Assembly (NCBI GenBank): GCA_031260045.1
Contig: JAIRKO010000049.1
Coordinates: forward strand, 1-64,000
Direction: 5' to 3'
Length of the DNA: 64,000 bases
From: Dysgonamonadaceae bacterium
GTDB taxonomy: Bacteria; Bacteroidota; Bacteroidia; Bacteroidales; Azobacteroidaceae
In this document: one piece after another, positions 1 to 9,084 of the stretch
How the letters are laid out: the number at the start of each line of letters is the position of its first letter
How positions within the stretch are numbered: the first letter of the stretch is position 1
Translations under genes and position numbers: made by a program
The notes under the pieces: model-generated
Seen by the model: the letters and a program-made list of their open reading frames with translations, nothing else
What the model was told of the DNA's origin: nothing
The model's database searches: none

Positions 1-420
1 TGATATTTTTCATTCAAAACAGTGGTTTTTACAACATAAAATTCCCATTGATCCATATTTAAGGGATTTATAGTTTTTTGATTTTTGTGTTTTAGTAGGC
101 AGAAAACATATAAATCCGAATGCATATTTGTCGTGGAATCCGGACAACGGGCTTTTTTTATAGAAAAGCGAATTGTTGAAAATTTCGACTGTTGCCATGC
201 TTAAATATACGATGCTGATTTCACTTCAATTTTAAGGGTTCCAATTCATACACCGCGCCGACTTTGACCGGTTGCGTGGAAATGAAGCTATTCATTGTTT
301 TTGCCGACAACTACCATAATGAAAGGCAAGAAGCCGATAAACACATCACGGATAGAAAGAATGGCGTATTAATGCTTTTTTGAGCAAAAAACGCTGTTTT
401 TAAAGAAAAATAAGACATTA
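1..420. other. decayed region, no recognisable gene
   Basis: Only short reading frames are present: a 62-codon frame on the minus strand (10..198) that starts MATVEIFNN, and a 33-codon frame on the plus strand (282..383) that starts MKLFIVFADN. Neither has a recognisable domain or a clear upstream promoter. The stretch borders a phage/toxin remnant and may be the eroded edge of an inserted element. Confidence 0.3.
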
Positions 421-422
421 TT

Positions 423-453
423 TTTGTTATTCTAAAAACAATACCTATCTTTG
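423..453 (+). promoter_or_regulatory. Bacteroidetes-type promoter for a small RNA
   Basis: TTTG at 423-426 and TATCTTTG at 446-453 are separated by 19 nt. This is the consensus arrangement (TTTG, about 19 nt, TAnnTTTG) of the Bacteroidetes primary sigma factor. No convincing ORF follows, but a structured stretch and a terminator do. The predicted start is about 459-461. Confidence 0.7.
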
Positions 454-458
454 CGGTG

Positions 459-587
459 TCAAAATAGGGCGAATTGTTTAAGGCAAGTATCAGGTTCAAA
501 TCCTGAATCGTTCACGTGGATAGGGTACCGCTTCGGGCGACCGTATACGCTCTTGAGAGCCGGTGATTTATTACCGGCTAATTTTTA
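459..587 (+). ncRNA. putative small RNA with a tRNA T-arm-like hairpin
   Basis: The transcript predicted from the upstream promoter would be about 125 nt and end in a strong terminator. It contains a perfect T-arm mimic, TCAGGTTCAAATCCTGA (490-506): a 5-bp stem around a TTCAAAT loop. Flanking GGGCGA (467-472) and TCGTTC (508-513) can pair like an acceptor stem, with two G-U pairs. No anticodon arm fits between them. A second hairpin follows at about 524-542 (CCG, CTT loop, CGG inside an outer GGT/ACC pairing). It could be a regulatory RNA. It could also be a tRNA 3'-end scar left by an integrated element that now lies between a promoter and a terminator. No known family is recognised. Confidence 0.45.
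558..587 (+). terminator. intrinsic terminator of the small RNA
   Basis: AGCCGGT (558-564) pairs perfectly with ACCGGCT (573-579) around an 8-nt loop, followed by AATTTTTAT. Confidence 0.75.
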
Positions 588-1229
588 TATCTTGTACAGA
601 TATTTTCCTGCAACGCAATACACTGTTTTTACTTTTTGATTCTTGGAATTAGTAAGATATTTTTCGTAACCTTCTTTGACGAAATCCATATCAAACATGT
701 TTTTATCATGAAAATAAAGCACAGTGGCTTCTGCCCCTTGTTTGCTTGACTTTGAAAACACGTCTTTTATTCTTCGTTGGCTTTTCCCTTCAATACCTTT
801 TATGTCAAACAATACCCCATTCAATAATCCATCTGGTGTTTTAATTCCTCGTTGTCCGGACATTTCAGAACTTAAAACAACATCCATTCCATAGGCTGAC
901 AGTACTTTTGCCGTATTCTTTTCATAATCCCCGCGAGGTATGCCGAATTTGCCAATAGTCGGGTCAAATAAATGATCTTTATGATAAACGCAGTAACCGC
1001 CGCTGCGTTCATCAAATCCCGTTTTTATCCAATCATCGGCGTTGTATGAATTATATTTTGCTTTTGCTTCTTTTAGCAATTTCGCCCTGTCAGCCACATT
1101 CATTTTGTTTGTAGAAATTCCCGCAAAGGTAGCATTATTTGTTAAGAAATAAGGCAACCTCCCCTGCTTCTCTGCCTTTACAATCCTATCCTTATTCTTA
1201 TTGACCCACCCTTTGAAATTTTCCGGCAC
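585..1229 (-). pseudogene. phage/mobile-element protein remnant with CdiA-CT-like nuclease domain
   Basis: The frame encodes 214 residues from a GTG, which is probably an internal valine of a once longer protein. The first 30 or so residues (PENFKGWVNKNKDRI, then GRLPYF) resemble the linker found before C-terminal domains of phage minor-head proteins. Residues about 78-195 (YCVYHKDHLFDP, KTPDGLLNGVLFDIKG, then a Lys/Arg-rich helix and a V-L-Y-F strand) resemble the CdiA C-terminal tRNase/BECR toxin fold, with the D-G-L-x-N-G-x-x-F-D-I-K core intact. The rest of the parent protein is missing and no phage genes lie nearby, so this is called a remnant. The domain itself has no internal stop and could still be expressed. 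The family assignment is inferred from motif resemblance. Confidence 0.55.
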
Positions 1230-1362
1230 ATCGTTTTATACGATTAATAAGATTTCTATACGCCCTCTTATACGTTTTGCTTTTTTGGGATTTTCCGATG
1301 AAGCCGAAAATGTATTTTGTAAGGCGTTCTTTGGATGGTTCTTTTTTGGAAAAGAAATTCAT
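1198..1362 (-). pseudogene. 54-residue fragment upstream of the toxin-like remnant
   Basis: This short frame starts MNFFSKKEPSKERLTKY and ends at a TAA inside the next, shifted frame, overlapping it by 32 nt. It is basic (many Lys and Arg). It may be a frameshifted N-terminal piece of the same degraded element or an unrelated scrap. It lies 95 bp from the 3' end of ssrA, a common integration site. No function can be assigned. Confidence 0.3.
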
Positions 1363-1456
1363 TGTTGTTTTGCTTTGGGTTTGTTATATCCCGGCAAGCA
1401 AAAGCGTAGTATTTAGTCTCTGTTATTTGTAAACAGTTGACTACAAGGATTCATTG

Positions 1457-1854
1457 TGGACTTGGAGGGATTCGAACCCTCGTCCAAACGGGGAATTAAT
1501 TTGTTTTCTACATGCTTATCCTTACTTTTGTTTTCGACTTGATATGAGGCTAAGGCTACCGATTATCAAGCTTATTCCCTGAATTTCATCCGAAAGACGG
1601 GACATCCTTCGCAACTATCTCCGATATTCCTGCGCCACCGGTTCGGATTGCTTCGAAGCCACAGCTTCCGGGTGACGTCTCGTTCCGATTCCTTGAACCG
1701 GAATGAAGCTTATGATCTACTATACTTCGATCAAGCAGCGAGAGCGTAAGTATTTTCGCCAATTAATTGTTATCATCCGAGATTATAGTGCCGAACAACG
1801 ACGCACTGCATGCTTGCAAACCACTTCTGCCCGCTGTCAAAACCAGTCAAGCCC
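1457..1854 (-). ncRNA. ssrA: tmRNA
   Basis: The 5' end GGGCTTG (1848-1854) pairs with CAAGTCC near the 3' end (1458-1464), and the T-arm reads GGGTTCGAATCCC, as in a tRNA-like domain. The mRNA-like part encodes the tag G-E-N-T-Y-A-L-A-A followed by TGA at 1731-1760 (minus strand), matching Bacteroidetes degradation tags. The 3' CCA is not encoded. The role is to release ribosomes stalled on broken mRNAs and tag the nascent chains for proteolysis. The length of about 398 nt is normal. A consensus promoter lies just upstream, and the 3' side borders a mobile-element remnant. Confidence 0.93.
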
Positions 1855-1867
1855 ATGTTTTACGGCG

Positions 1868-1899
1868 CAAAGTTAGGTGTTTTTTGTTGTTAGCCAAAA
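1868..1899 (-). promoter_or_regulatory. ssrA promoter
   Basis: On the minus strand, TTTTG (1899-1895) is followed after 19 nt by TAACTTTG (1875-1868). This is 13 nt before the mature tmRNA 5' end and fits the Bacteroidetes consensus. Confidence 0.75.
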
Positions 1900-1988
1900 T
1901 TATTTTAAAAAATAATCGTTACCTTTGCTCCCCGTTTTGCCTGCATATGGGCGATTTTAAGCGGACTTAATTTTTATTTTATCGAAAA

Positions 1989-3293
1989 ATGGAGACAATC
2001 TTAATAAAAGCAGCACAATTAGTTTTAAGTTTATCAATCTTGGTAATCGTCCATGAATTCGGACATTTCATTCTGTCGAAATTGTTTAAAGTCAGGGTCG
2101 AAAAATTCTATTTATTCTTCAATCCATGGTTTTCCCTGTGTAAATTCAAACCCGACAACAGCGAAACCGAATACGGAATCGGCTGGTTGCCGTTGGGAGG
2201 ATACGTTAAAATATCGGGGATGATCGACGAAAGCATGGATAAGGAAGCCTTAGCCCAACCACCTCAACCTTGGGAATTTAGGACAAAACCCGCTTGGCAA
2301 CGCTTGTTAATCATGGTTGGTGGCGTTATCATGAATTTTATCCTTGCCTTTGTTATATATTCCGCGTTGGTCATGAATTGGGGCGACAATTATATTCCGA
2401 TTGACAAAACACCGCTGTATTTCAGCGAAGTAGCCCACCGCGCAGGATTGGAAGACGGCGATATTTTGCTTGCGGCAGACGGTAAGCGTTTGACCCGTTA
2501 CGACGATTTGGATTTGTTCCGCGTGATAAGCGCCGAAAATGTAACCCTGCTACGCGGCGGTCAGGAAAAAAACATTCGTTTGCCCGAAAATTTTGAGAAA
2601 CAGTTTTTATCTGCAAAAATGCCTTTGGCGCATTTTCAAAACGCCCAAATCGACCGCCTGATTGCGGGCGGCAACGCAGAAAAAGCAGGCTTGAAAGCCG
2701 GCGACGAAATCCTTTCGGTCAACGGCGTCAACACAGTCGCTTTCCCCGCTTTGGTCAATGCTTTGTCGGAAAATAAGGGATCGGAAGTTTTGATGGAGTT
2801 ACTGCGGGGAGAGGAAAAAATTGAAGTGACGGTTTCTGTTGACGAAGCGGGCAAAATCGGTATTTATCCAAGTAGTAAAAATACTTATGTGTCGGATAAA
2901 TATAATTTTTTCCAGTCTTTTCCGGCGGGCATTTCTTTGGGCGTCAGGAAAATATCTTTTTATGTTTTGCAGTTGCGCCTGTTTTTTACCCGAACCGGTA
3001 TTGAAAGTCTCGGCGGATTTGGCACGATAGGTAATCTTTTCCCGGCTCAATGGAGTTGGCCGGATTTTTGGAATATGGCGGCTTTTCTTTCCATCATATT
3101 GGGTGTCATGAATTTACTTCCGATTCCTGCGCTCGACGGGGGGCATGTGATGTTTCTCCTGTACGAAGTCGCTTCCGGTCGTAAACCCAATGATAAATTT
3201 GTGGAATATGCCCAAATTGCCGGAATGGCTTTCCTGTTGCTGCTGCTTGTGTATGCGAATGGGAATGATATTATTCGGTTTTTTGTGAAATAG
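1989..3293 (+). CDS. rseP: RseP site-2 intramembrane zinc protease
   Basis: The 434-residue polytopic inner-membrane metalloprotease cleaves membrane-anchored anti-sigma factors and remnant signal peptides within the bilayer. The zinc motif HEFGH is at residues 22-26 in the first membrane segment, and the second metal-site motif (NLLPIPALDGGH) is near residue 375. Between them are PDZ-like domains at about 125-175 and 200-285 (AGLKAGDEILSVNG). The length matches the Bacteroidetes family (about 440). A -7 box TACCTTTG lies at 1920-1927. In many Bacteroidetes the gene follows dxr, which is not present here. It is convergent with hisF, with only 11 bp between the stops. Confidence 0.93.
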   Translation: METILIKAAQLVLSLSILVIVHEFGHFILSKLFKVRVEKFYLFFNPWFSLCKFKPDNSETEYGIGWLPLGGYVKISGMIDESMDKEALAQPPQPWEFRTKPAWQRLLIMVGGVIMNFILAFVIYSALVMNWGDNYIPIDKTPLYFSEVAHRAGLEDGDILLAADGKRLTRYDDLDLFRVISAENVTLLRGGQEKNIRLPENFEKQFLSAKMPLAHFQNAQIDRLIAGGNAEKAGLKAGDEILSVNGVNTVAFPALVNALSENKGSEVLMELLRGEEKIEVTVSVDEAGKIGIYPSSKNTYVSDKYNFFQSFPAGISLGVRKISFYVLQLRLFFTRTGIESLGGFGTIGNLFPAQWSWPDFWNMAAFLSIILGVMNLLPIPALDGGHVMFLLYEVASGRKPNDKFVEYAQIAGMAFLLLLLVYANGNDIIRFFVK

Positions 3294-3304
3294 GGATTAT
3301 AAAT

Positions 3305-4060
3305 TCAGTTTCTGACACAAATTCCCTCCGCTTCTAAATAAGCTTTCAACTCCGGAATTTTTATTTCCCCGAAGTGAAAAACGCTTGCCGCTAAGGCTGC
3401 ATCGGATTTTCCTTCAACGAAAGCGTCGCGGAAATGTTCCCTCGCGCCGGCGCCGCCCGAAGCGATGACCGGAATGCCTAAAGAAACGGACAACGTGCGC
3501 AACGCCTCATTGGCATAACCGGTTTTCACGCCGTCGTGTTTCATACTGGTGAAGAGGATTTCCCCCGCGCCCCGGTTTTCGGCTTCTTTAGCCCAAGCGA
3601 ATAAATTCTTATCGGCAGGGATACGACCGCCATTCAGGTAACAAATCCATTCATTATCAACCTCATCCGCATCTATCGCGACAACACAAACCTGAGAGCC
3701 GAAATTTTCGGCAATCTCGTTAATTAAATCCGGACGGCGGATGGCAGCCGAATTGATCGAAATTTTATCCGCCCCGGCATTCAAAAGCCTTTCAACATCG
3801 GAAAGTTCGTTGATTCCGCCTCCCACCGTAAACGGAATACTCAGATTTGCCGCCACTTTGGTAACCATTTCGGCAAAAGTTTTCCGTCCTTCATGCGAAG
3901 CGGTAATGTCGAGGAAAACCAACTCGTCGGCGCCTTGTTCGCTGTACTGTTTGCCGAGTTCTACCGGATCGCCGGCGTTGCGGAAATTGACGAAATTAAC
4001 GCCTTTGACGGTCATTCCGTCTTTTACGTCCAAGCAGGGGATGATTCGTTTTGCGAGCAT
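3305..4060 (-). CDS. hisF: imidazole glycerol phosphate synthase subunit HisF
   Basis: This 251-residue TIM-barrel cyclase uses ammonia delivered by HisH to convert PRFAR to imidazole glycerol phosphate and AICAR in histidine synthesis. Asp11 ([10 protein letters not shown]) and the second catalytic Asp near 130 (VVAIDADEV) are present, as are the phosphate-binding GGGI (about 80-83) and ASGGAG loops. The length is standard. No other his gene is nearby, so it is separated from its usual operon within this window. The upstream DNA (minus strand) has only a weak TAACTTTA -7-like box. Confidence 0.95.
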   Translation of the reverse strand: MLAKRIIPCLDVKDGMTVKGVNFVNFRNAGDPVELGKQYSEQGADELVFLDITASHEGRKTFAEMVTKVAANLSIPFTVGGGINELSDVERLLNAGADKISINSAAIRRPDLINEIAENFGSQVCVVAIDADEVDNEWICYLNGGRIPADKNLFAWAKEAENRGAGEILFTSMKHDGVKTGYANEALRTLSVSLGIPVIASGGAGAREHFRDAFVEGKSDAALAASVFHFGEIKIPELKAYLEAEGICVRN

Positions 4061-4140
4061 AGATATTATCGTTTTTGCAATTTATTAAATTCCGTAAAGT
4101 TACAATAATTTTTTGCATAAGCAAATGTTTATAATCGTTT

Positions 4141-4281
4141 TTCTGGATTGCTTCTCCGCTTTGCGGTTTGCAATGACGTAGTGAGGTTACATAGCGCACA
4201 CGTCATTGCAAACTGCGAAGCGGCAGGATTGAGAAACATCGCACACGTCATTGCGAAGGCGAAACCTGAAGCAATCCAGAA
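4141..4281. repeat. dispersed palindromic repeat (REP/MITE-like), copy 1
   Basis: It starts CTGGATTGCTTC at the left and ends GAAGCAATCCAG at the right, so the ends are inverted repeats. The inside has GCTTTGCGGTTTGCAATGAC and TCATTGCGAAGGCGAAACC blocks. The right edge continues into AT-rich flank (AATAATATGAACC, then AACATTCACTTA) that recurs beside other copies. The remainder of the 4061-4530 gap has no other feature. Confidence 0.85.
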
Positions 4282-4530
4282 AAATAATATGAACCAATTT
4301 ATGAACATTCACTTATCACCACGATACGGTTTCCCGCAATTTCTTTTACTTTATGCGCTCCAGCCGCCGAATAATGAGGTCAAAAACTCACAGTATAATA
4401 AAAAAATATTACATATGGATATAATTCAACCGAATAAGAGTTTCTAATTTTACGCCGGATTACAATGTAGCATTGGAATATCCGTCATCAATCACAAAAG
4501 TATAAGAATTAAATAAACACAATTAAATTA

Positions 4531-5499
4531 ATGAAAATGATGAAAAAAACGATTTTTTTATTGGGGTTGTTTTTAATGAATATGAGCGTTGCAAACATTA
4601 ACGCCCAAGTTCGTATCGGAGGGGATAATCCCCCGAATATATCGGCTGTTCTGGATTTGAATCCCAGTGAAACGGCGTATGCTGCAGGGGGGGTATTGCT
4701 TCCGCGGGTATATCTGGATTCCTTAACACATAAAGTGTTCGGTATCAATGTTCCTATTGCAGATGGACTTCTGGTTTACAACACACGCGGCGGCTTTTCT
4801 CGCCCGTCCGAAGGAATTTATTTTTATAGCGGTAGTCAGGAAAAATGGGTTCTTGTCCAAGAGGATAAACCCGTAGTTGTGGGCGATGATGTTGTAGCGC
4901 GTGTGGACGATATTACAGCGCGTATGAATCAACTTGAAGCTCAATTGCAAAACTTGATTGAGAACGGTGGTGGAGGAACAGGTGGCGAACCTGGTGATGA
5001 ACCCGGTGATAATACTTCCTGTCACGGCGTTGTGATACCGGGTGGCGCTCATAACGGACCTACAGAGATGACAATAGAACAACGTGTTGGGTATAGCGAA
5101 CTGATTTCCAACCATAACTTTACACAGAATGGTAAAGATTTATGTGTGTATTATAGAGACGCTTCCGAACAACAGGGTTGGGATAATGCCATGACGAATT
5201 GTCAGAATGGCAATAATGTGGACGTAGCCGACAAAACGAATGGCTGGCGTTTGCCTAATGCAGCCGAATTAGCGCAAATGCAACCGGGCGACGGCGGCAG
5301 TTGGTCACCGGAATTCGATAAACTCAGCGAATCCGGAAATGGAATTAATAATCTTCAAACAACTATTTATTGGTCGTCAAACACAGCTTCCGACAGAGGA
5401 GTCCAGGTTAACTTTAGCCGTTTGGATAGTTTTTATGGAGCAGAAAAAGGCATGAAACTTATCTCGCGTAATGTCCGGTGCGTAAAAACAATGAACTGA
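4531..5499 (+). CDS. secreted protein with FISUMP/DUF1566-like C-terminal domain
   Basis: This 322-residue exported protein has a signal peptide (MKKTIFLLGLFLMNMS, cleavage near NINAQ at about 25). An N-terminal region of the type seen in Bacteroidetes surface proteins follows (VRIGGDNPP, GGVLLPRVYLD, YFYSGSQEKWV). Next come a short coiled-coil stretch (VDDITARMNQLEAQLQNL, about 125-145) and a Gly/Glu/Pro linker. The C-terminal domain (about 165-322) has the WRLPNAAELAQM and YWSSNTAS motifs of FISUMP/Lcl/DUF1566 domains, which are thought to be ligand-binding modules. Start 4531 or 4540 are both possible. No T9SS C-terminal signal is evident. Function unknown; probably cell-surface or periplasmic. 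Confidence 0.65.
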   Translation: MKMMKKTIFLLGLFLMNMSVANINAQVRIGGDNPPNISAVLDLNPSETAYAAGGVLLPRVYLDSLTHKVFGINVPIADGLLVYNTRGGFSRPSEGIYFYSGSQEKWVLVQEDKPVVVGDDVVARVDDITARMNQLEAQLQNLIENGGGGTGGEPGDEPGDNTSCHGVVIPGGAHNGPTEMTIEQRVGYSELISNHNFTQNGKDLCVYYRDASEQQGWDNAMTNCQNGNNVDVADKTNGWRLPNAAELAQMQPGDGGSWSPEFDKLSESGNGINNLQTTIYWSSNTASDRGVQVNFSRLDSFYGAEKGMKLISRNVRCVKTMN

Positions 5500-5576
5500 T
5501 TATAAAAATAGACATCGCGAACAAAAACGCATAAAAACAATAACATTGCGCATATGATAGTTTGCGTATAGATTAC

Positions 5577-5607
5577 ACGGTGCATGATATAACCTATCAT
5601 GCACCGT
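5577..5607. terminator. perfect 13-bp hairpin between genes
   Basis: ACGGTGCATGATA (5577-5589) and TATCATGCACCGT (5595-5607) flank the loop TAACC. There is no T-run, so it could be a Rho-type or processing hairpin ending the 4531..5499 transcript, an operator, or an mRNA leader structure for the TonB receptor 150 bp downstream. Confidence 0.5.
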
Positions 5608-5759
5608 TGTATGTTACAAGGTATTATCTTTTTAACCGTAATAAAATGATGGGCTGCGGCAATCTGAAAAGAAAATCGGCGAAGCCAAATGCACCCTTTC
5701 GGCGAAAACCTCAGAAAAACACATATTTAACTTACCGGAAAAGCAAAAATTATTTACCT

Positions 5760-8700
5760 ATGAATACATTAAAATTACTACACACTATTGTAATCGGGGG
5801 ATTAATCTCCTTAATAAGTACTACAACATTCGCACAGGTAACCACATCCGGCATGAGCGGGCGCGTTGCCGACGCTAAAGAATCCCTCTTGGGTGCAACG
5901 GTAACGGTAACGCACGAACCTTCGGGAACCGTCTACGGAGCAATAACCAACAGCGAAGGTCGCTATTCCATACAAGGAATGAGAACCGGCGGGCCTTACC
6001 GGGCGGAAGTGCGTTATCTCGGTTATGGTAGCTTTACCCAAAAGGAAATTTATCTCCAACTGGGCGAAGCGTATATTCTGAACGTTCGGATGAACGAATC
6101 CGATCAAGTGTTGGGCGAAGTAGTCGTCGCAACAAAAGCCCAAAAATTTGCAGGCAGTAAAATCGGTTCCATGACCAATATCAACAGCCGCACCATGTCG
6201 TTGATACCTTCCGTGAGCAGAAGTTTGAGCGATTATACCAAACTGTCGCCATACGCTTCGGGAACGGGGTCTTTCGGCGGACGACCCGCATACGCAACCA
6301 ACATCACCATCGACGGAGCGAATTTCAACAACAATTTCGGACTGGAAGACAATCCCATGCCCGGTCCCGGCGCCACAAGCGCCGACCCGATCAGCATGGA
6401 AACCATTGAAGAAATGCAAGTGGCGGTTGCCCCGTTCGATGTGCGGCAGTCCAATTTCACGGGAGCCGGCGTGAACGTTGTTACCAAATCGGGAACCAAC
6501 GATTTGCATGGGGCGGCTTACTCGTTTTTCCGCAACCGCAACATGAACGGCACGAAAATCGGCGACATGACGCTTACCAACGACGCCGAACGGCAAGTGT
6601 ACGGATTGTCTGTTGGAGGCCCGATTGTCCGCAACAAACTCTTTTTCTTTGTTAACGGCGAATTAGAAAACAACCTTACGCCCGGCAATACGCTCCTTGC
6701 CCAAGATGCAGGGCGCGACCCGAATAATCTCAATGTCAGCCAAAACGTGAAAGCACAGGATTTGAAAGATTTTTCCCAATTTCTGTCCGACAAATTAGGC
6801 TACCAAACCGGACGTTACGAAAATTGGGGCGGCGACAACGAAAGCGCCCGCAAATTGCTCGTAAAAATAGAATGGAACATAAACCAAAAACATAAAGCCT
6901 CTTTCCGCTACAACTATTCCAAATCGGAAAACACAAACCGCGCCAACTCTTCCGACGACGTCTATCCGAAACTTTCCCGCGACCGGCATTTAAGGGCGGG
7001 CGGCATTTCGTTTGAAAACTCGCAATATACCACCCCCGGCGTTCTTCACTCAATGACTGCCGAACTAAACAGCAGTTTTTCCGGCAACGTGTCCAACAAA
7101 CTGCTCGCCGCTTACACGCATTACAACCAGTCGCGCCGGTCGGGCAGCGCCGTTTTCCCGTTTATAGATATTATGGACAATTCGGATGAGGATGTACTGA
7201 TGTCGGCAGGCTACGAATTGTATTCCTACAACAATGCCGTCAGGAACAACACGCTGATTCTTACCGATAACGTAACTTTCCATTTGGGACGGCACATCAT
7301 CACCGGCGGCTTGTCGTATGAAAACCAATATGTACTGAACAACTATTGGCGACAAGGAACGGGCTATTACCGTTTCAAGAGCTTGGAGGCTTTCAAGCGT
7401 TATGTCAACGGCGATGGTGAGGGACAACCATACTACAACGCGGAATATCATCCCCTAAACTTCGCGTTCACTTATCCGATCAACGGATATACGTATGATG
7501 GCGTCGAATTTCTGCTTGGGGAGTTTGCGGCATACGCGCAGGACGAATGGCAACTGAACGACGCCCTCAAGTTGACGTATGGACTGCGAGTGGACGTGCC
7601 GGCGTATCTGTCCGAATCGATGGGTAACCCCGCGTTGGAAAACGTTGAGTTTCGGAACGGGGAAAAAGTCGACCTCTCTTCTTTGCCGAAAACCGTGCCG
7701 CTTTTTTCGCCTCGCATCGGATTTAATTACGACCTGACGGACGACAAATCCGTCAAACTGCGCGGCGGCGCGGGCATCTTTACCGGTCGCGTCCCCCTCG
7801 TATGGTTCGTGAACCAGATACAGTACAGCGGCATGTTGAAATATCAACTGATACTCAATTCCAGTAACAATGAGCATCAGAAAGCGCTCTCTAAAATTCC
7901 TTTTACCGAAAATGTTTACAGTTTGGTGAACAACCCTGAACTTGCCCGTATTTTCCCAACAGAAAACGCCAAGGGAGGCAATCTCACCTTTATCGACAAA
8001 AATTTCAAACTGCCGCAAGTGTTGCGCGTCAGTCTGGGGGCTGATATTCGCCTGCCGGCAAACATTCTGTTGACTGTGGTAGGAATATATTCCAAAGACA
8101 TTCACGCCATCCGCTTTGAAAATATCAACCTGAAGGAATCTGACGATTTCTTGCAGGAAGGCGACAATCAACGTCCCTATTGGACGGGCGACCGCGACCT
8201 CACCCCATACAACAACGTCATTGCCTTGCGCAATACCAACAAAGGCTGGGGCGCTCTTGGTTCGGCGCGGCTAACTTTTCCCGAATACAACGGCTTTTCG
8301 GGAACGCTTGCCTACTCGTTCAACCATGCGAAAGAGGTGGCGGGAAAGAACGGTTCCGACCCGTTTTCGGAATGGGGAAACCGCATCGTTGCGGGTTCGC
8401 CCAATTCCGACGAAATGGGTTTTTCGATGAACAACACGCCACACAGGATAATCACTTCGGTTGCCTACCGGATTGACTATGCCGATCGCTTCCGCTCCAC
8501 TTTCTCCATGTTTTATACCGGTTACAGCGGACGGGCATTTTCCTACCTTTACAGCGGCGACGCCAACGGCGACGGATTATACAACGACCTGATGTATATT
8601 CCAAGCAGTAAAGACGATTTCTATTGGAGCAATGATGACGCCTCCAAATATTTCGCTTATGCGAAAACCGATCCCTACCTGTCGAAGCACGCCGGCGAAT

Positions 8701-9020
8701 ATGCGCAACGCTACGCCGCCCACGAGCCGTTTTTTCACCGGCTCGACCTCCGTTTCCTGCAGGATTTTTTCCTAAACATCGGCGGAAAGCAAAACACGGT
8801 ACAACTGAGCATAGACATTTTGAATTTACCGAATTTACTGAACGCTTCGTGGGGTATCAACCGGATAGCTATTAACAATGTTACTCCTTTGAAATTTGAA
8901 GGGCGCAGCGAGGATGGGAAGCCTAAGGTCTCGTTCGGAAATATCACCGATCCTTACCAAGACCCGATTTCTGTGTCTTCTACTTGGAACTTGCAGGTGG
9001 GTCTCCGTTATATTTTCTGA
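5760..9020 (+). CDS. Oar-like TonB-dependent outer-membrane receptor
   Basis: The protein is 1086 residues from MNTLKLLHTIVIGG; the frame is open 66 codons further upstream but lacks a signal peptide there. The signal peptide ends near TTFAQ. Then come a carboxypeptidase regulatory-like domain (about 30-115, GMSGRVADAKESLLGATVTV), a plug domain (about 130-240, ending VAVAPFDVRQSNFTGAGVNVVTK broken into short motifs), and a large barrel ending in an aromatic-rich strand (LQVGLRYIF). This arrangement is typical of Oar/SusC-like receptors without a SusD partner. Substrate unknown; uptake of a peptide or other nutrient is plausible. The downstream AGCS symporter starts 64 bp on and could be co-transcribed. 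Confidence 0.85.
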   Translation: MNTLKLLHTIVIGGLISLISTTTFAQVTTSGMSGRVADAKESLLGATVTVTHEPSGTVYGAITNSEGRYSIQGMRTGGPYRAEVRYLGYGSFTQKEIYLQLGEAYILNVRMNESDQVLGEVVVATKAQKFAGSKIGSMTNINSRTMSLIPSVSRSLSDYTKLSPYASGTGSFGGRPAYATNITIDGANFNNNFGLEDNPMPGPGATSADPISMETIEEMQVAVAPFDVRQSNFTGAGVNVVTKSGTNDLHGAAYSFFRNRNMNGTKIGDMTLTNDAERQVYGLSVGGPIVRNKLFFFVNGELENNLTPGNTLLAQDAGRDPNNLNVSQNVKAQDLKDFSQFLSDKLGYQTGRYENWGGDNESARKLLVKIEWNINQKHKASFRYNYSKSENTNRANSSDDVYPKLSRDRHLRAGGISFENSQYTTPGVLHSMTAELNSSFSGNVSNKLLAAYTHYNQSRRSGSAVFPFIDIMDNSDEDVLMSAGYELYSYNNAVRNNTLILTDNVTFHLGRHIITGGLSYENQYVLNNYWRQGTGYYRFKSLEAFKRYVNGDGEGQPYYNAEYHPLNFAFTYPINGYTYDGVEFLLGEFAAYAQDEWQLNDALKLTYGLRVDVPAYLSESMGNPALENVEFRNGEKVDLSSLPKTVPLFSPRIGFNYDLTDDKSVKLRGGAGIFTGRVPLVWFVNQIQYSGMLKYQLILNSSNNEHQKALSKIPFTENVYSLVNNPELARIFPTENAKGGNLTFIDKNFKLPQVLRVSLGADIRLPANILLTVVGIYSKDIHAIRFENINLKESDDFLQEGDNQRPYWTGDRDLTPYNNVIALRNTNKGWGALGSARLTFPEYNGFSGTLAYSFNHAKEVAGKNGSDPFSEWGNRIVAGSPNSDEMGFSMNNTPHRIITSVAYRIDYADRFRSTFSMFYTGYSGRAFSYLYSGDANGDGLYNDLMYIPSSKDDFYWSNDDASKYFAYAKTDPYLSKHAGEYAQRYAAHEPFFHRLDLRFLQDFFLNIGGKQNTVQLSIDILNLPNLLNASWGINRIAINNVTPLKFEGRSEDGKPKVSFGNITDPYQDPISVSSTWNLQVGLRYIF

Positions 9021-9084
9021 TACTAATATTGGAAACAGACGCTATCCGGATTTTTATTCCGAAACTAATAATATTATAAAAATT

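Noticed and set aside
311..499. 62-codon minus-strand frame
   Set aside because: It overlaps a consensus promoter and the structured small-RNA region and has no start context.
490..513. Complete tRNA gene
   Set aside because: The T-arm is perfect, but no anticodon arm or full D-arm fits between it and the 5' pairing segment.
5811..8171. Minus-strand frames of 128-261 codons
   Set aside because: Shadows of the Oar-like receptor; no family motifs.
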